A DNA stretch of 64,000 bases from Azospirillum sp. B21 (lineage in GTDB: Bacteria; Pseudomonadota; Alphaproteobacteria; Azospirillales; Azospirillaceae): the NCBI RefSeq assembly GCF_008364825.1, contig NZ_VTTO01000005.1, forward strand, positions 348,689-412,688, read 5' to 3'. The notes below the pieces were generated by a model. It did no database searches and was not told where the DNA came from. It saw nothing but the letters and a program-made list of their open reading frames with translations. The position numbers and the translations under genes are program-made. Each line of letters begins with the position of its first letter. The first letter of the stretch is position 1. Shown here piece by piece: positions 35,802 to 45,558 of this stretch.

Positions 35802-36743
35802 ATGCTCGTTTACATCGTCCGCCGGTTCGCCGGCATGATGGTCGTCATGCTGCTCGTCGCCATGGTGGTCTTCGTGATCGCCCGCGTGGTGCCGGGCGAT
35901 CCCGCCGCCGTCATGCTGGGGTCCTCCGCCACGCCGGAGGACATCGCGGCGCTGCGCGGCCGGCTGGGGCTCGACGAGCCGCTGCTGACGCAGTTCCTGC
36001 TCTATCTCGGGCAGATCGTCCGCTTCGACCTTGGCGAGTCCATCTTCCTCAACCGTCCGGTGGTGCAGGCGCTGGCCGAACGGTCGGAGCTGACGGCTCT
36101 CCTGACGATGATGTCGGTGGGGATCGCCATGCTGATCGGTGTGCCCATCGGCATCCTGTCGGCGGCCAAGCGCGGCGGGCTGATCGACCAGACCGCGGTC
36201 GGGCTGGCCATGCTGGCGGCGAGCATTCCCAGCTTCTGGATCGGGCTGACGCTGATCAAGTATCTGGCGGTCGACCATGCCTGGTTCCCGGTCGCCGGCT
36301 ATGGCCCGCCCGAAGCCGACCTGATGGAGCGCATGCGCCATCTGGTGCTGCCGGCCATCGCGCTCGGCATTCCGAACTCGGCGCTGATCCTGCGCTTCAC
36401 CCGCACCAGCATGCTGGACGTGATGAGCAATGATTACGTCCGCACGGCGCGGGCCAAGGGGCTGCCGCCGCTGGTCGTGGTGCTGAAGCATGCGTTGCGC
36501 AACGCGATGATCCCGATCCTGACGGTGATCGGCCTGACCACCGCGGTGATGATCGCCGGCGCCATCGTGACGGAAACCGTGTTCGGCCTGCCCGGCGTCG
36601 GCAACCTGATCGTCTCGGCCGTGCTGCGCCGCGATTATCCGGTGATCCAGGGCGCCCTGCTGGTGGTGTCCGCCATCTATGTGCTGATCAACCTGACGGT
36701 CGACCTGCTCTATGCCGTGGTCGATCCGCGGGTCCGTTATTGA
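35802..36743 (+). CDS. Peptide ABC transporter permease, DppB type
   Basis: A 313-residue inner-membrane permease of the DppB/OppB family. It has an N-terminal helix (YIVRRFAGMMVVMLLVAMVV), a periplasmic segment with VVPGDPAAVMLG, then five further helices. The EAA loop around [26 protein letters not shown] (about 224-249) docks the ATPase. It follows the palindromic repeat pair and precedes the DppC-type partner by 13 bases. Confidence 0.93.
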   Translation: MLVYIVRRFAGMMVVMLLVAMVVFVIARVVPGDPAAVMLGSSATPEDIAALRGRLGLDEPLLTQFLLYLGQIVRFDLGESIFLNRPVVQALAERSELTALLTMMSVGIAMLIGVPIGILSAAKRGGLIDQTAVGLAMLAASIPSFWIGLTLIKYLAVDHAWFPVAGYGPPEADLMERMRHLVLPAIALGIPNSALILRFTRTSMLDVMSNDYVRTARAKGLPPLVVVLKHALRNAMIPILTVIGLTTAVMIAGAIVTETVFGLPGVGNLIVSAVLRRDYPVIQGALLVVSAIYVLINLTVDLLYAVVDPRVRY

Positions 36744-36756
36744 GAGGGAGGGTTCC

Positions 36757-37665
36757 ATGGCAAGCGTCCCCGCCGGTCACGGCAGCGTCCCCCTTCCCTC
36801 CTCTGCCAAGCCGCAGCGCAGCCGCTCGCCGGCCGCCCTGTTGCTGCGCCAGCTGTTCCGGCGCCGGCTGGTGGTGCTGTCCTTCCTGATCATGCTGGCG
36901 ATCCTGGCGGTGGCGCTGCTGGCGCCGTGGATCACCCCCTTCAACCCGATGAAGATGGACATCCTCGGCCGGCTGAAGGCGCCGTCCGCCGCCCACTGGT
37001 TCGGCACCGACGAGTATGGGCGCGACGTGCTGTCCCGCGTGATGCTGGGCGCCCGGCTGTCGCTGCTGGTCGGGTTGCTGGTCGTGGTGGTCGCGACGCT
37101 GATGGGCACGCTGCTGGGGCTGGCCGCCGGCTATATCCGGCCGCTGGACGGCGTGCTGATGCGGCTGACCGACGCGCTGATGGCCTTCCCCGACATCCTG
37201 CTCGCCATCGCCTTCATGGCGGCGCTGGGGCCGTCGCTCTACAATGTCGTGCTGGCCCTCGGCATCGTCTATACGCCGCGCGTCGCCCGCGTGGTGCGCG
37301 CCGCCTGCCTCGTGGTGCGCGAGATGCCCTTCATCGAGGCGGCGACGGCACTCGGCGCTTCCACCCCGCGCATCGTCTTCCTGCACATCCTGCCCAACCT
37401 GATCTCGCCGATCCTGGTGCAGGCCACCTTCATCTTCGCCTACGCGATCCTGACGGAGGCGGCGCTGTCCTTCCTCGGCGTCGGCGTGCCGCCGACCACG
37501 CCGACCTGGGGCAACATGATCGCCGGCGCCCAGCAGTATTTCCAGCAGGCCGACTGGCTGATCCTGTTCCCCGGCTGCGCCATCGTCCTGACCGTGCTGT
37601 CGCTGCAGATCGTCGGCGACGGGCTGCGCGACGCGCTCGACCCCCGGCTGCAGAAGGCAAAGTGA
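36757..37665 (+). CDS. Peptide ABC transporter permease, DppC type
   Basis: A 302-residue permease of the DppC/OppC family. It has an N-terminal cytosolic extension of about 30 residues, the OppC_N helix, and a core with HWFGTDEYGRDVLSRVMLGARLS (about 85-107, the DxxGRD signature). The EAA loop AATALGASTPRIVFLHILPNLIS lies near 195-217. The ATG at 36757 has gaggga upstream. The TGA lies one base before the deacylase ATG, so the genes are cotranscribed. Confidence 0.93.
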   Translation: MASVPAGHGSVPLPSSAKPQRSRSPAALLLRQLFRRRLVVLSFLIMLAILAVALLAPWITPFNPMKMDILGRLKAPSAAHWFGTDEYGRDVLSRVMLGARLSLLVGLLVVVVATLMGTLLGLAAGYIRPLDGVLMRLTDALMAFPDILLAIAFMAALGPSLYNVVLALGIVYTPRVARVVRAACLVVREMPFIEAATALGASTPRIVFLHILPNLISPILVQATFIFAYAILTEAALSFLGVGVPPTTPTWGNMIAGAQQYFQQADWLILFPGCAIVLTVLSLQIVGDGLRDALDPRLQKAK

Positions 37666-37666
37666 G

Positions 37667-39271
37667 ATGAGTGCCACCTTCCTCATCAAGGGCGCCCGCG
37701 TCATCGACGGCACCGGCGCCCCCTGGTTCCCGGCGGATGTGCTGGTGGAGCGCGGACGCATCGCCGCAATCGGCCCGATGCTGGACGCGCCGGACGCCGA
37801 ACCGCTGGAGGCGCAGGGCCGTTTCCTCGCCCCCGGCTTCATCGACGCCCATTGCCACGACGACCTGATCCAGCTGCGCCAGCCCGGCCGGCCGGAAAAG
37901 GTGGCGCAGGGCGTCACCACCGTGGTGGTCGGCAACTGCTCCTTCGGGCTGTACCCGCAGAGTTCGGAGAGCGGCGGTCCCCTGCGCGAGCATTTCGGCA
38001 ACCTGCTGGGCACGGTGTCCGATCAGGAGACCTTCGCCGATTTCGCCGGTTACCGGGCGGCACTCGACGGGCGCGGCACCGCCATCAACCTCGTCTCGCT
38101 TGTCGGTCACGCGGCCCTGCGCCTCGCCGTCATGGGCTGGCAAAACCGCGCCGCCACGACGGAAGAGCGCGAGGCGATGGCGGCCCTGCTGGCGGACCAG
38201 CTTCGCCAGGGCGCGCACGGCCTGTCGCTCGGCCTCGTCTATCCGCCCAGCGCCTGGGCCGACCGTGCCGAGCTGGTGCGGCTGGCGGAGGTGGTGGCTG
38301 ATCATGGCGCCCTGCTGACCGCCCATGTGCGTTCCTACGAAGGCGGGCTGATCGCCTCGGTGGACGAGTTCCTCGACCTGCTGAAGGCCGGCGGGGCGAG
38401 CGGCCTGCTGTCCCACCTGCAAGCCGCCGGACGCCCCTATTGGGGCAGCCTGCCGCGGGCGGTGGAGCGGCTGGAGATCGCGCGCAGGGGCGGCACCGAC
38501 GTCAGCTTCGACATGTACCCCTACCCCGCCGGCTCCAGCACCATCCTGCAGCTGCTGCCGCCCTCGGCGCTGGCGGGCGGGGTGGAGGCGCTGCTGGCGC
38601 GCATGGACGATGCCGACGGGCTAGCGGCGCTGCGCCGCGCGGTGGAGGACGGCGAGGCGCCCGGCGATGCCGGCTGGGAATCCAAGATCCGCCTGATCGG
38701 CTGGGAGAATGTCCGCATCGGCGGCGTTTCGGCCGACGACCTGCGCGATTTGGAAGGGTTGTCGCTGGCCGAGATTGCCGAGGTGGCGAAGGACTCCCCC
38801 TTCGACACGCTGGTCCGGCTGATCCGCGCCGACCGCGGCCGGACCAACATCGTCATGTTCCAGCTGGCGGAGGCCGATCTGGAAACCGCGCTGTCGCATC
38901 CGCTGCACATGCTGGGATCGGACGGGCTGCCGCGCGAGACCGGCAAGCCGCACCCCCGCGCCTTCGGCAGCTTCCCGCGCTATCTCGCCCGCGCCCTGAC
39001 GGGCGAAGGCAAGCTGGGGCTGGAGGATGCCGTGCGCCACATGACCGCCGTCCCGGCCCAGAGATTCGGCCTGTCCGACCGCGGGCTGATCCGGCCGGGC
39101 ATGGTGGCCGACCTGACCCAGTTCACCGCCGACGTGGCGGACCGCGCGACCTTCCAGGACCCGACGCGCCCGCCCCACGGCATCACCGACGTGCTCGTCG
39201 CCGGACAGTTCGTCCTGCGTGACGGCGGGCACACCGGCGCGCGTCCGGGCAAGGCCCTGGCCCGCGCCTGA
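37667..39271 (+). CDS. N-acyl-D-amino-acid deacylase family amidohydrolase
   Basis: A 534-residue enzyme of the amidohydrolase superfamily. Metal-binding residues are visible: H62 and H64 in GFIDAHCHDD, D65/D66 following, and C91 in VVVGNCSFGLYP, a zinc ligand typical of D-aminoacylases. Later blocks include SLGLVYPPSAWADRAEL, LLTAHVRSY and MLGSDGLP. The reaction would be hydrolysis of N-acyl-D-amino acids to D-amino acid and carboxylate in the cytosol; specificity (D-Glu, D-Asp or general) is not shown. It is embedded in the peptide transporter operon, so it probably processes the imported substrate. Confidence 0.88.
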   Translation: MSATFLIKGARVIDGTGAPWFPADVLVERGRIAAIGPMLDAPDAEPLEAQGRFLAPGFIDAHCHDDLIQLRQPGRPEKVAQGVTTVVVGNCSFGLYPQSSESGGPLREHFGNLLGTVSDQETFADFAGYRAALDGRGTAINLVSLVGHAALRLAVMGWQNRAATTEEREAMAALLADQLRQGAHGLSLGLVYPPSAWADRAELVRLAEVVADHGALLTAHVRSYEGGLIASVDEFLDLLKAGGASGLLSHLQAAGRPYWGSLPRAVERLEIARRGGTDVSFDMYPYPAGSSTILQLLPPSALAGGVEALLARMDDADGLAALRRAVEDGEAPGDAGWESKIRLIGWENVRIGGVSADDLRDLEGLSLAEIAEVAKDSPFDTLVRLIRADRGRTNIVMFQLAEADLETALSHPLHMLGSDGLPRETGKPHPRAFGSFPRYLARALTGEGKLGLEDAVRHMTAVPAQRFGLSDRGLIRPGMVADLTQFTADVADRATFQDPTRPPHGITDVLVAGQFVLRDGGHTGARPGKALARA

Positions 39272-39293
39272 TATTTCAACCTGTGAGGACCGA

Positions 39294-39677
39294 ATGACCA
39301 ACCGCAAGCCGATCTTCGCCGAAAAGGGTGCGAAGCCCGCCGGCCAGTACAGCCACGCCATCGTCGCGAACGGCTTCGTCTATGTGTCGGGCCAGGGGCC
39401 GCACCATCCGGAGACCGGCGCGCTGCCCGAGGATTTCGCCGGCGAGGTGCGCCAGACCCTGCGCAACCTGGAGATCATCCTGAAGGCGGCCGGCACCGAC
39501 CTCGCCCATGTGGTGAAGGTCAACAGCTACCTCAGCGACCTCGGCCGCTTCCAGGAATACAACGCGCTCTATTCGGAGTTCTTCCCGACCGAACCGCCGG
39601 CCCGCACCACCATCGGCTGCCAGCTGAACAACATCCAGGTCGAAATCGACTGCATCGCGGTCCTTCCGACGGCGTAA
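39294..39677 (+). CDS. RidA-family (YjgF) protein
   Basis: A 127-residue RidA-type protein with the conserved core VNGYVYVSGQ-like segment (FVYVSGQGPHHPETG), VVKVNSYLSD, and the arginine in PPARTTIGCQL that binds the imine/enamine carboxylate. RidA deaminates reactive 2-aminoacrylate and related enamines made by PLP enzymes. Its neighbour at 39757 is a PLP enzyme that acts on D-hydroxy-amino acids, which would make exactly such intermediates if it is a dehydratase. ATG 39294 has gagga upstream. Confidence 0.93.
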   Translation: MTNRKPIFAEKGAKPAGQYSHAIVANGFVYVSGQGPHHPETGALPEDFAGEVRQTLRNLEIILKAAGTDLAHVVKVNSYLSDLGRFQEYNALYSEFFPTEPPARTTIGCQLNNIQVEIDCIAVLPTA

Positions 39678-39756
39678 CATCCTTTGCTTACGGCCGATCC
39701 CATGGCTCCACCGCCGGGGTCGGCCCTTTCCCCCATGTCGCCTTTGGAGCGGTCCC

Positions 39757-40815
39757 ATGCGCGTCGACGAACTCGACACCCCCGTCCCCGTCATCGACCT
39801 CGACCGGGTCGAGCATAACCTGACCAAGATGCAGGAATACTGCGACCGGCACGGGTTGGCGCTGCGCCCGCACATCAAGACCCACAAGCTTCCCCAATTC
39901 GCGCTGCGCCAGATCGAGCTGGGGGCCGTCGGCATCACCTGCCAGAAGATCAGCGAAGCGCTGGTGATGGCCGAGGCCGGCTGCACCGACATCCTGCTGA
40001 CCTACCCCATCGTGGGCGCCGCCAAGGTGAAGCCGCTGGCGGAACTGGCCGGCAAGACCAAGCTGACGGTGGCGCTGGACAACGCCGTCGCCCTCGACAC
40101 CGTGGCCGCCGCCGCGGCAGAGGCCGGCGTCGAGATCGGCATCCTGGTGGAGTTCGACAGCGGCGACGGCCGCTGCGGCGTGCAGACCCCGGACGAGGTG
40201 CTGACGCTGGCCCGCCGCGCCGCCGGCAACGGGCTGACCCGCTTCCGCGGCCTGATGACCTACCCGCGAGGGCCCCGCACCGTGCCCTTCGTCGCCGAGA
40301 CGCGCGCGCTGCTGGAAGGCGCCGGCATTGCGGTCACCACCGTGTCGGTCGGGGGCACCCCCGGCTGCTGGGACACCCACGAGCTTCCCGGCGTGACCGA
40401 GCTGCGCGTCGGCACCTACATCTATCACGACCGCGCCACCGTCGGCGCCGGGGTGGCGACGTTGGACGAGTGCGCCGTGCATGTCCACGCCACCGTGGTC
40501 AGCCGCCCCACCCCCGATCGCGCCGTTCTGGATTGCGGCAGCAAGACCCTGTCGAGCGACCGCGTCGCCCCGTCGGTCGGCGAGGGGTATGGCCTGATCC
40601 TCGACTACCCCGACGCAGTGATCGTCCGCGTCAACGAGGAGCATGCGGTGGTCGACCTCAGCAAGAGCGCGGAGCGGCCGGAGATCGGCGACCGCGTGCG
40701 CATCCTGCCCAACCATGTCTGCGTGGTGACCAACCTGCACGACCGCATGGCGATCAGCCGCAACGGCGAAGTCGTCGGCGACTGGCCGGTCCCGGCGCGC
40801 GGCTGCACCCGCTGA
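39757..40815 (+). CDS. D-threonine aldolase / D-serine dehydratase-like PLP enzyme
   Basis: A 352-residue enzyme with an N-terminal alanine-racemase-type barrel and a C-terminal D-serine dehydratase-like domain. The PLP lysine is K41 in RPHIKTHK, and a metal site is suggested by PNHVCVV (about 324-330), as in D-threonine aldolase and eukaryotic-type D-serine dehydratase. The reaction is either retro-aldol cleavage of D-threonine to glycine and acetaldehyde or dehydration of D-serine to pyruvate and ammonia. The neighbouring RidA favours the dehydratase or a mixed activity, as inference. The deacylase two genes upstream would supply the free D-amino acid. Confidence 0.88.
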   Translation: MRVDELDTPVPVIDLDRVEHNLTKMQEYCDRHGLALRPHIKTHKLPQFALRQIELGAVGITCQKISEALVMAEAGCTDILLTYPIVGAAKVKPLAELAGKTKLTVALDNAVALDTVAAAAAEAGVEIGILVEFDSGDGRCGVQTPDEVLTLARRAAGNGLTRFRGLMTYPRGPRTVPFVAETRALLEGAGIAVTTVSVGGTPGCWDTHELPGVTELRVGTYIYHDRATVGAGVATLDECAVHVHATVVSRPTPDRAVLDCGSKTLSSDRVAPSVGEGYGLILDYPDAVIVRVNEEHAVVDLSKSAERPEIGDRVRILPNHVCVVTNLHDRMAISRNGEVVGDWPVPARGCTR

Positions 40816-40849
40816 CCTGTCTCGATAGCTCAAGTTACGGGATCCCGTC

Positions 40850-41850
<1,001 letters not shown>

Positions 41851-41854
<4 letters not shown>

Positions 41855-42852
41855 GCATCGATACCGTTACCGAACAGCCCCTGCTGAGCGTCCGCAATCT
41901 GGAGAAGCGCTTTCCGGTGCGCGGCGGGCTGCTGCAACGGCCGGTCGGCTGGGTGAAGGCGGTGGACGACCTGTCCTTCGACCTGAACCGCGGCGAGGTG
42001 CTGGGGCTGGTCGGCGAATCGGGATCGGGCAAGACCACCGCCGGGCGCAGCATCCTGCGGCTGATCGAGCCGACCGGCGGCTCCATCCGCTTCAACGGGC
42101 AGGAGATCACCGGCTTGGGCACGGCCGAGATGCGGGCGCAGCGCCGCCGCATGCAGATCGTCTTCCAGGACCCCTATGCCAGCCTCGACCCGCGCCAGCG
42201 CGTGCGCGAGGTGATCGGGGAGGCTCTGACGATCCACGGCATCGGCACCCGCGCCGACCGCCGCGACCGCGTTGCCGCGCTTCTGGAGAAGGTCGGCCTG
42301 ACCGCCGACGCCATGGACCGCTTCCCGCACGAATTCTCCGGCGGCCAGCGCCAGCGCATCGGCATCGCCCGCGCGCTGGCGGTGGAACCCGACTTCATCG
42401 TCGCGGACGAGCCGGTGTCGGCGCTCGACGTCTCGGTGCAGGCGCAGGTGGTGAATTTGCTGGGCGATCTGCAGCGCGAGCTGGGACTGGCGGTGCTGTT
42501 CATCGCCCATGATCTGGCGGTGGTGCGCTACATCAGCGACCGGGTTGCGGTGATGTATCTCGGCCGCCTGATGGAGATCGCGCCGAGCGATTCGCTCTAC
42601 GAACGCCCGCGCCACCCCTACACCATGGCCCTGCTGTCGGCCGCCCCCGACCCGGACCCCGACGCGCCGAAGACCCGCATGCTGCTGGACGGCGACGTGC
42701 CGAGCCCGATGAACCCGCCGTCCGGCTGCGTCTTCCGGACGCGGTGCCCGTTTGCGCTGCCGGCTTGTGCCGAGCCGGAAGCGCGGGCGCTGCGCGAGGT
42801 GGCGCCGGGGCATTCGGTGGCGTGCATTCGGGATGATGTGGGGGTGGGGTGA
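41851..42852 (+). CDS. Peptide ABC transporter ATPase, DppF type
   Basis: A 333-residue ATPase, partner of the preceding one. Walker A GESGSGKT (about 58-65), Q-loop [15 protein letters not shown], signature SGGQRQR, Walker [13 protein letters not shown], and a C-terminal [12 protein letters not shown] cysteine cluster. It is the last gene of the operon. Its stop is followed by a sudden AT-rich stretch that marks the start of a foreign gene region. Confidence 0.93.
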
Positions 42853-42951
42853 GGGTTTGTTTTGCGCCATGAGCGGACATGGTCAATTTTTGCCTGTTGC
42901 AATCGTCCTAAAATTTAGGCAATTCAGGAAGTTTTCAGGCCGATAGAAATT

Positions 42952-44202
42952 TTATCTGTAGCTCCATGCATTATTAGAAAAGTAGGTGTCGCTACCATTT
43001 ACATCTGCATAGAACGGAACTTCGTCAGCATTGTCAGAATTTAGAACTGAAAAATAACAACATTGTACTCCAAATTTTTCATTAATGACACGTGACAGTG
43101 TTTGCGTCATTTCCTCTCGTTGCCTCAGACTCCTGCCATCTGAATACTCATCAAGACGTGCTAAATAACGACCTTGAGAGTTAACGAAAACACGACCAGT
43201 GTGCAACAATGATCGGGCCAAAGGTGTCGTGCAATCGTGCAGCCAAAGCCAACACCCACCAAACTCACCATATTGCTCAGGACCGGCATGCTGTTCAACA
43301 GCCGCAACCTCAGCGGCAAAGGAGTTATTTGTCTGATTTATAAATTGTGGATCTTTATAGAAATACGCCCCGAGATTTATTGTTGCTTCTTGAAGTACTA
43401 GCGCCAACTGCTGTCGCTCCTGAATGTATTGCACCGAGTGCAGTTCATCGGTTACGAGCACAAAGCTAAATGTGTTTTCGTTAGCCACTCCCGAATCAAC
43501 GAGTGTTAGCATGTCGCGCACAACCATTTCAGCTTGAGCGCGAGTCTTGACAATCGCTCCAATACCTGAAACTCTTTCTCTGTAAAAGTCTAGCCCGCTA
43601 ATATCCGACCAATTTTCAACCGGGAGAGCATCTTGAGATTGCGTCAATGCATTTCTGCAGGGCCATCTCCATTCACGCTCATGTGTCCAATCAATCCGCT
43701 GGCCGCTTGAAGACACGTCAGACACATATCTGTATTGCTCAACAGGTGGCATTACATCAGCGGGAAAGATGCGAGGTCTTCCATCCGAACCGGAGGGCCA
43801 AACACTCAATTCCTGACTCAGCCCGTACACCACTGGGCGCGCACCTAGTCTTCGCATGTCATTCTTAGGAAAGACGAGTGCGACTTCTCCCATCGCTTCG
43901 CCACGAGCATGACGTAATTGACTCGCTTCTACGAACGCAGCGATCGGCATATCAGTGAAGCACACGGCGGGATCGGGTCCATAAATTGTCCGAGCGTTGC
44001 CGCGATAAGACCAAGTAGCCCACAGTCGACCATTGCGCAGTGCGGCGCGCAACATGAACATCGCCGGCAAATTAGTGCCTTCGTAAAGGCTATGCCAACC
44101 CATGTGCTCTGGCATATCAATAGCACTTTGTCCAAATAGATCGATATCTCGAAAGAAGTGGATCAAGTAATCGGAAAGATCGAAACGATGGCTGTTCCTC
44201 AA
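42952..44202 (-). CDS. Foreign-looking orphan protein, possible AbiGi-like abortive-infection family
   Basis: A 416-residue soluble protein encoded in DNA visibly richer in A and T than all its neighbours, with A/T-ending codons. The start is TTG at 44202, preceded six bases away by AAGGAG. Residues 65-125 (NGRLWATWSYRG, then DPAVCFTDMPIAAF, then LGARPVVYGL) resemble from memory the VCF(T/C)(D/E)(M/I)P ... NPVxY pattern of AbiGi-like proteins and other abortive-infection or ADP-ribosyltransferase-like families. Residues 180-200 contain DWTHEREWRWP, a charged, tryptophan-rich block. No transmembrane segment is seen. It stands alone between a transporter operon and a VOC gene, with no toxin/antitoxin partner or mobile gene nearby. 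The family call is tentative. Confidence 0.5.
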   Translation of the reverse strand: MRNSHRFDLSDYLIHFFRDIDLFGQSAIDMPEHMGWHSLYEGTNLPAMFMLRAALRNGRLWATWSYRGNARTIYGPDPAVCFTDMPIAAFVEASQLRHARGEAMGEVALVFPKNDMRRLGARPVVYGLSQELSVWPSGSDGRPRIFPADVMPPVEQYRYVSDVSSSGQRIDWTHEREWRWPCRNALTQSQDALPVENWSDISGLDFYRERVSGIGAIVKTRAQAEMVVRDMLTLVDSGVANENTFSFVLVTDELHSVQYIQERQQLALVLQEATINLGAYFYKDPQFINQTNNSFAAEVAAVEQHAGPEQYGEFGGCWLWLHDCTTPLARSLLHTGRVFVNSQGRYLARLDEYSDGRSLRQREEMTQTLSRVINEKFGVQCCYFSVLNSDNADEVPFYADVNGSDTYFSNNAWSYR

Positions 44203-44243
44203 GATCTTCTCCTTACGTCAAATATATCAGCGCTTTCAATTTT

Positions 44244-44257
44244 CTTTAATATTAAAG
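44244..44257. promoter_or_regulatory. 14-bp palindrome in the promoter region of the foreign gene
   Basis: CTTTAATATTAAAG at 44244-44257 is a perfect palindrome about 45 bases upstream of the TTG start. On the minus strand it overlaps a possible -10 (TAATAT) 17 bases after TTGCAG, so a bound repressor would block transcription. Both elements are weak matches. Confidence 0.4.
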
Positions 44258-44334
44258 TATAGCAGCAATCACTGCAAGGGGCCACTTCGGGTCATAAGCC
44301 GACGCACAGATTCACGGTGTTGCCCCGAAACCCC

Positions 44335-44814
44335 TCACCCCCTCCGCGCCGCCTTAATCGCCGCCACGTCGATCTTCGTCATCTCCATCATCACCTCGAA
44401 CGCCCGCTTGGCCTCCTCTCCGCCCGCCGCCAGCGCATCCGTCAGCACGCGGGGCGTGATCTGCCAGGAGATGCCCCAGCGGTCCTTGCACCAGCCGCAG
44501 GCGCTCTCCTGGCCGCCGTTGCCGACGATGGCGGTCCAATAGCGGTCGGTCTCCTCCTGGTCGTCGGTGGCGATCTGGAACGAGAAGGCCTCGCTGTGGG
44601 TGAAGGCCGGGCCGCCGTTCAGGCCGAGGCAGGGGATGCCGGCGACGGTGAACTCGACCGTCAGAACGTCGCCCGCCTTGCCGGACGGGTAGTCGGCGGG
44701 GGCGCGGTGGACGGCGTGCACGGCGCTGTCGGGGAAGGTCTCGGCGTAGAAGCGGGCGGCGGACTCGGCGTCCTTGTCGAACCAGAGGCAGATCGTGGTC
44801 TTGGCGACGGCCAT
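44335..44814 (-). CDS. VOC-family (PhnB-like) protein
   Basis: A 159-residue protein of the 3-demethylubiquinone-9-methyltransferase/PhnB branch of the VOC superfamily. It shows TICLWFDKDAESAARFYAET at the start, then PCLGLNGGPAFTHSEAFSFQ, WCKDRWGISWQITPRVL and a final helical part with AKRAFEVMMEMTKIDVAAI. These proteins lack a proven enzymatic role and often bind metals or small ligands. The canonical high-GC codon use resumes here, bounding the foreign segment on the right. Confidence 0.9.
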   Translation of the reverse strand: MAVAKTTICLWFDKDAESAARFYAETFPDSAVHAVHRAPADYPSGKAGDVLTVEFTVAGIPCLGLNGGPAFTHSEAFSFQIATDDQEETDRYWTAIVGNGGQESACGWCKDRWGISWQITPRVLTDALAAGGEEAKRAFEVMMEMTKIDVAAIKAARRG

Positions 44815-44931
44815 GGCTTGTCCTTTCGCGCTGGAACCGACTCCCCGGCATGGGGCCGTGTGCTGCTGGATAGGGTTTTACCACCGCAAGTGTCACGGTG
44901 GCGATAGGCCAGGCGTCCAGGGGCGCCATTC

Positions 44932-44960
44932 TTGACGCCCTCTCGCCCAAAGCATAGGAT
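44932..44960 (+). promoter_or_regulatory. Candidate sigma-70 promoter of the glyoxalase-like gene
   Basis: TTGACG (44932-44937) is followed after exactly 17 bases by TAGGAT (44955-44960). It would start transcription near 44967, giving a leader of about 130 bases before the ATG at 45097. The leader contains the hairpin at 45023-45041. Confidence 0.6.
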
Positions 44961-45022
44961 CCCGCCGTCTGAAACAGGTTAGGTTCGGGACGGTTGGCCC
45001 GGCCCCCGCCATGCGGGTCCTT

Positions 45023-45041
45023 CCGTTACCCAGGGTAACGG
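45023..45041 (+). promoter_or_regulatory. Perfect hairpin in the leader of the glyoxalase-like gene
   Basis: CCGTTACCC and GGGTAACGG flank a single A: nine perfectly paired bases on each side, 19 in total. It could be an operator or a leader RNA hairpin, as it lies between the candidate promoter (44932-44960) and the start codon. No riboswitch family was recognised. Confidence 0.5.
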
Positions 45042-45096
45042 CCCAAGACTATCAGGGTGCGTGCATGATGCAGGCGCCGATAGCAGGGACGTGGAC

Positions 45097-45522
45097 ATGA
45101 AGCCGAGAATCTCCGTTCTGACGCTGGGCGTCGCCGACCTCGACCGGGCGCTTGCCTTCTATCGTGATGGCCTCGGCCTGCCCACCGACGGCATCATCGG
45201 CCGCGAGTTCGAGCATGGTGCGGTCGCCTTCTTCGATCTGGCGGGCGGATTGAAGCTGGCGCTCTGGGCGCAGGACGACATCTGCCACGACACCGGTCTG
45301 GCCAAAACTCCCGTCAGTTCCACCGCCGTCACCATCGGGCACAATGTCGCGCGCAAGAACGAGGTGGACGAGGTGATGGAGGCCGCAGGACGCGCCGGCG
45401 CCGAAATCGTCAAGACCGCGCAGGACACGTTCTATGGCGGCTATGCCGGATATTTTCGGGATCCGGACGGGCATCTGTGGGAGGTCGTCTGGAACCCCCA
45501 TCTGCTCCCTGCCGATAACTGA
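45097..45522 (+). CDS. VOC-family glyoxalase/bleomycin-resistance-like protein
   Basis: A 141-residue protein with two VOC half-folds. The N-terminal ISVLTLGVADLDRALAFYRD and the C-terminal AGYFRDPDGHLWEVVWNP contain typical metal-ligand histidine and glutamate positions. It may detoxify a small electrophile or bind a metal ion; the substrate is unknown. The ATG at 45097 begins the conserved fold; an upstream GTG would add 12 residues. Confidence 0.9.
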   Translation: MKPRISVLTLGVADLDRALAFYRDGLGLPTDGIIGREFEHGAVAFFDLAGGLKLALWAQDDICHDTGLAKTPVSSTAVTIGHNVARKNEVDEVMEAAGRAGAEIVKTAQDTFYGGYAGYFRDPDGHLWEVVWNPHLLPADN

Positions 45523-45558
45523 CCAAGCGCAGGCGACACCGGTCCGTCGGGCTTCGGC

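Noticed and set aside
42840..44345. Near-identical inverted sequences (ggggtgagggttt / aaacccctcacccc) at both ends of the foreign gene, as possible insertion footprints
   Set aside because: Both coincide with the ends of the flanking convergent genes, where TGA followed by G-runs is expected. They are short, imperfect and unaccompanied by a recombinase.
44815..45096. Possible SRP RNA or other structured RNA in the glyoxalase leader
   Set aside because: The conserved GGAAGGAAGCAG-type SRP core is absent and no known RNA consensus fits. Only the hairpin is reported.
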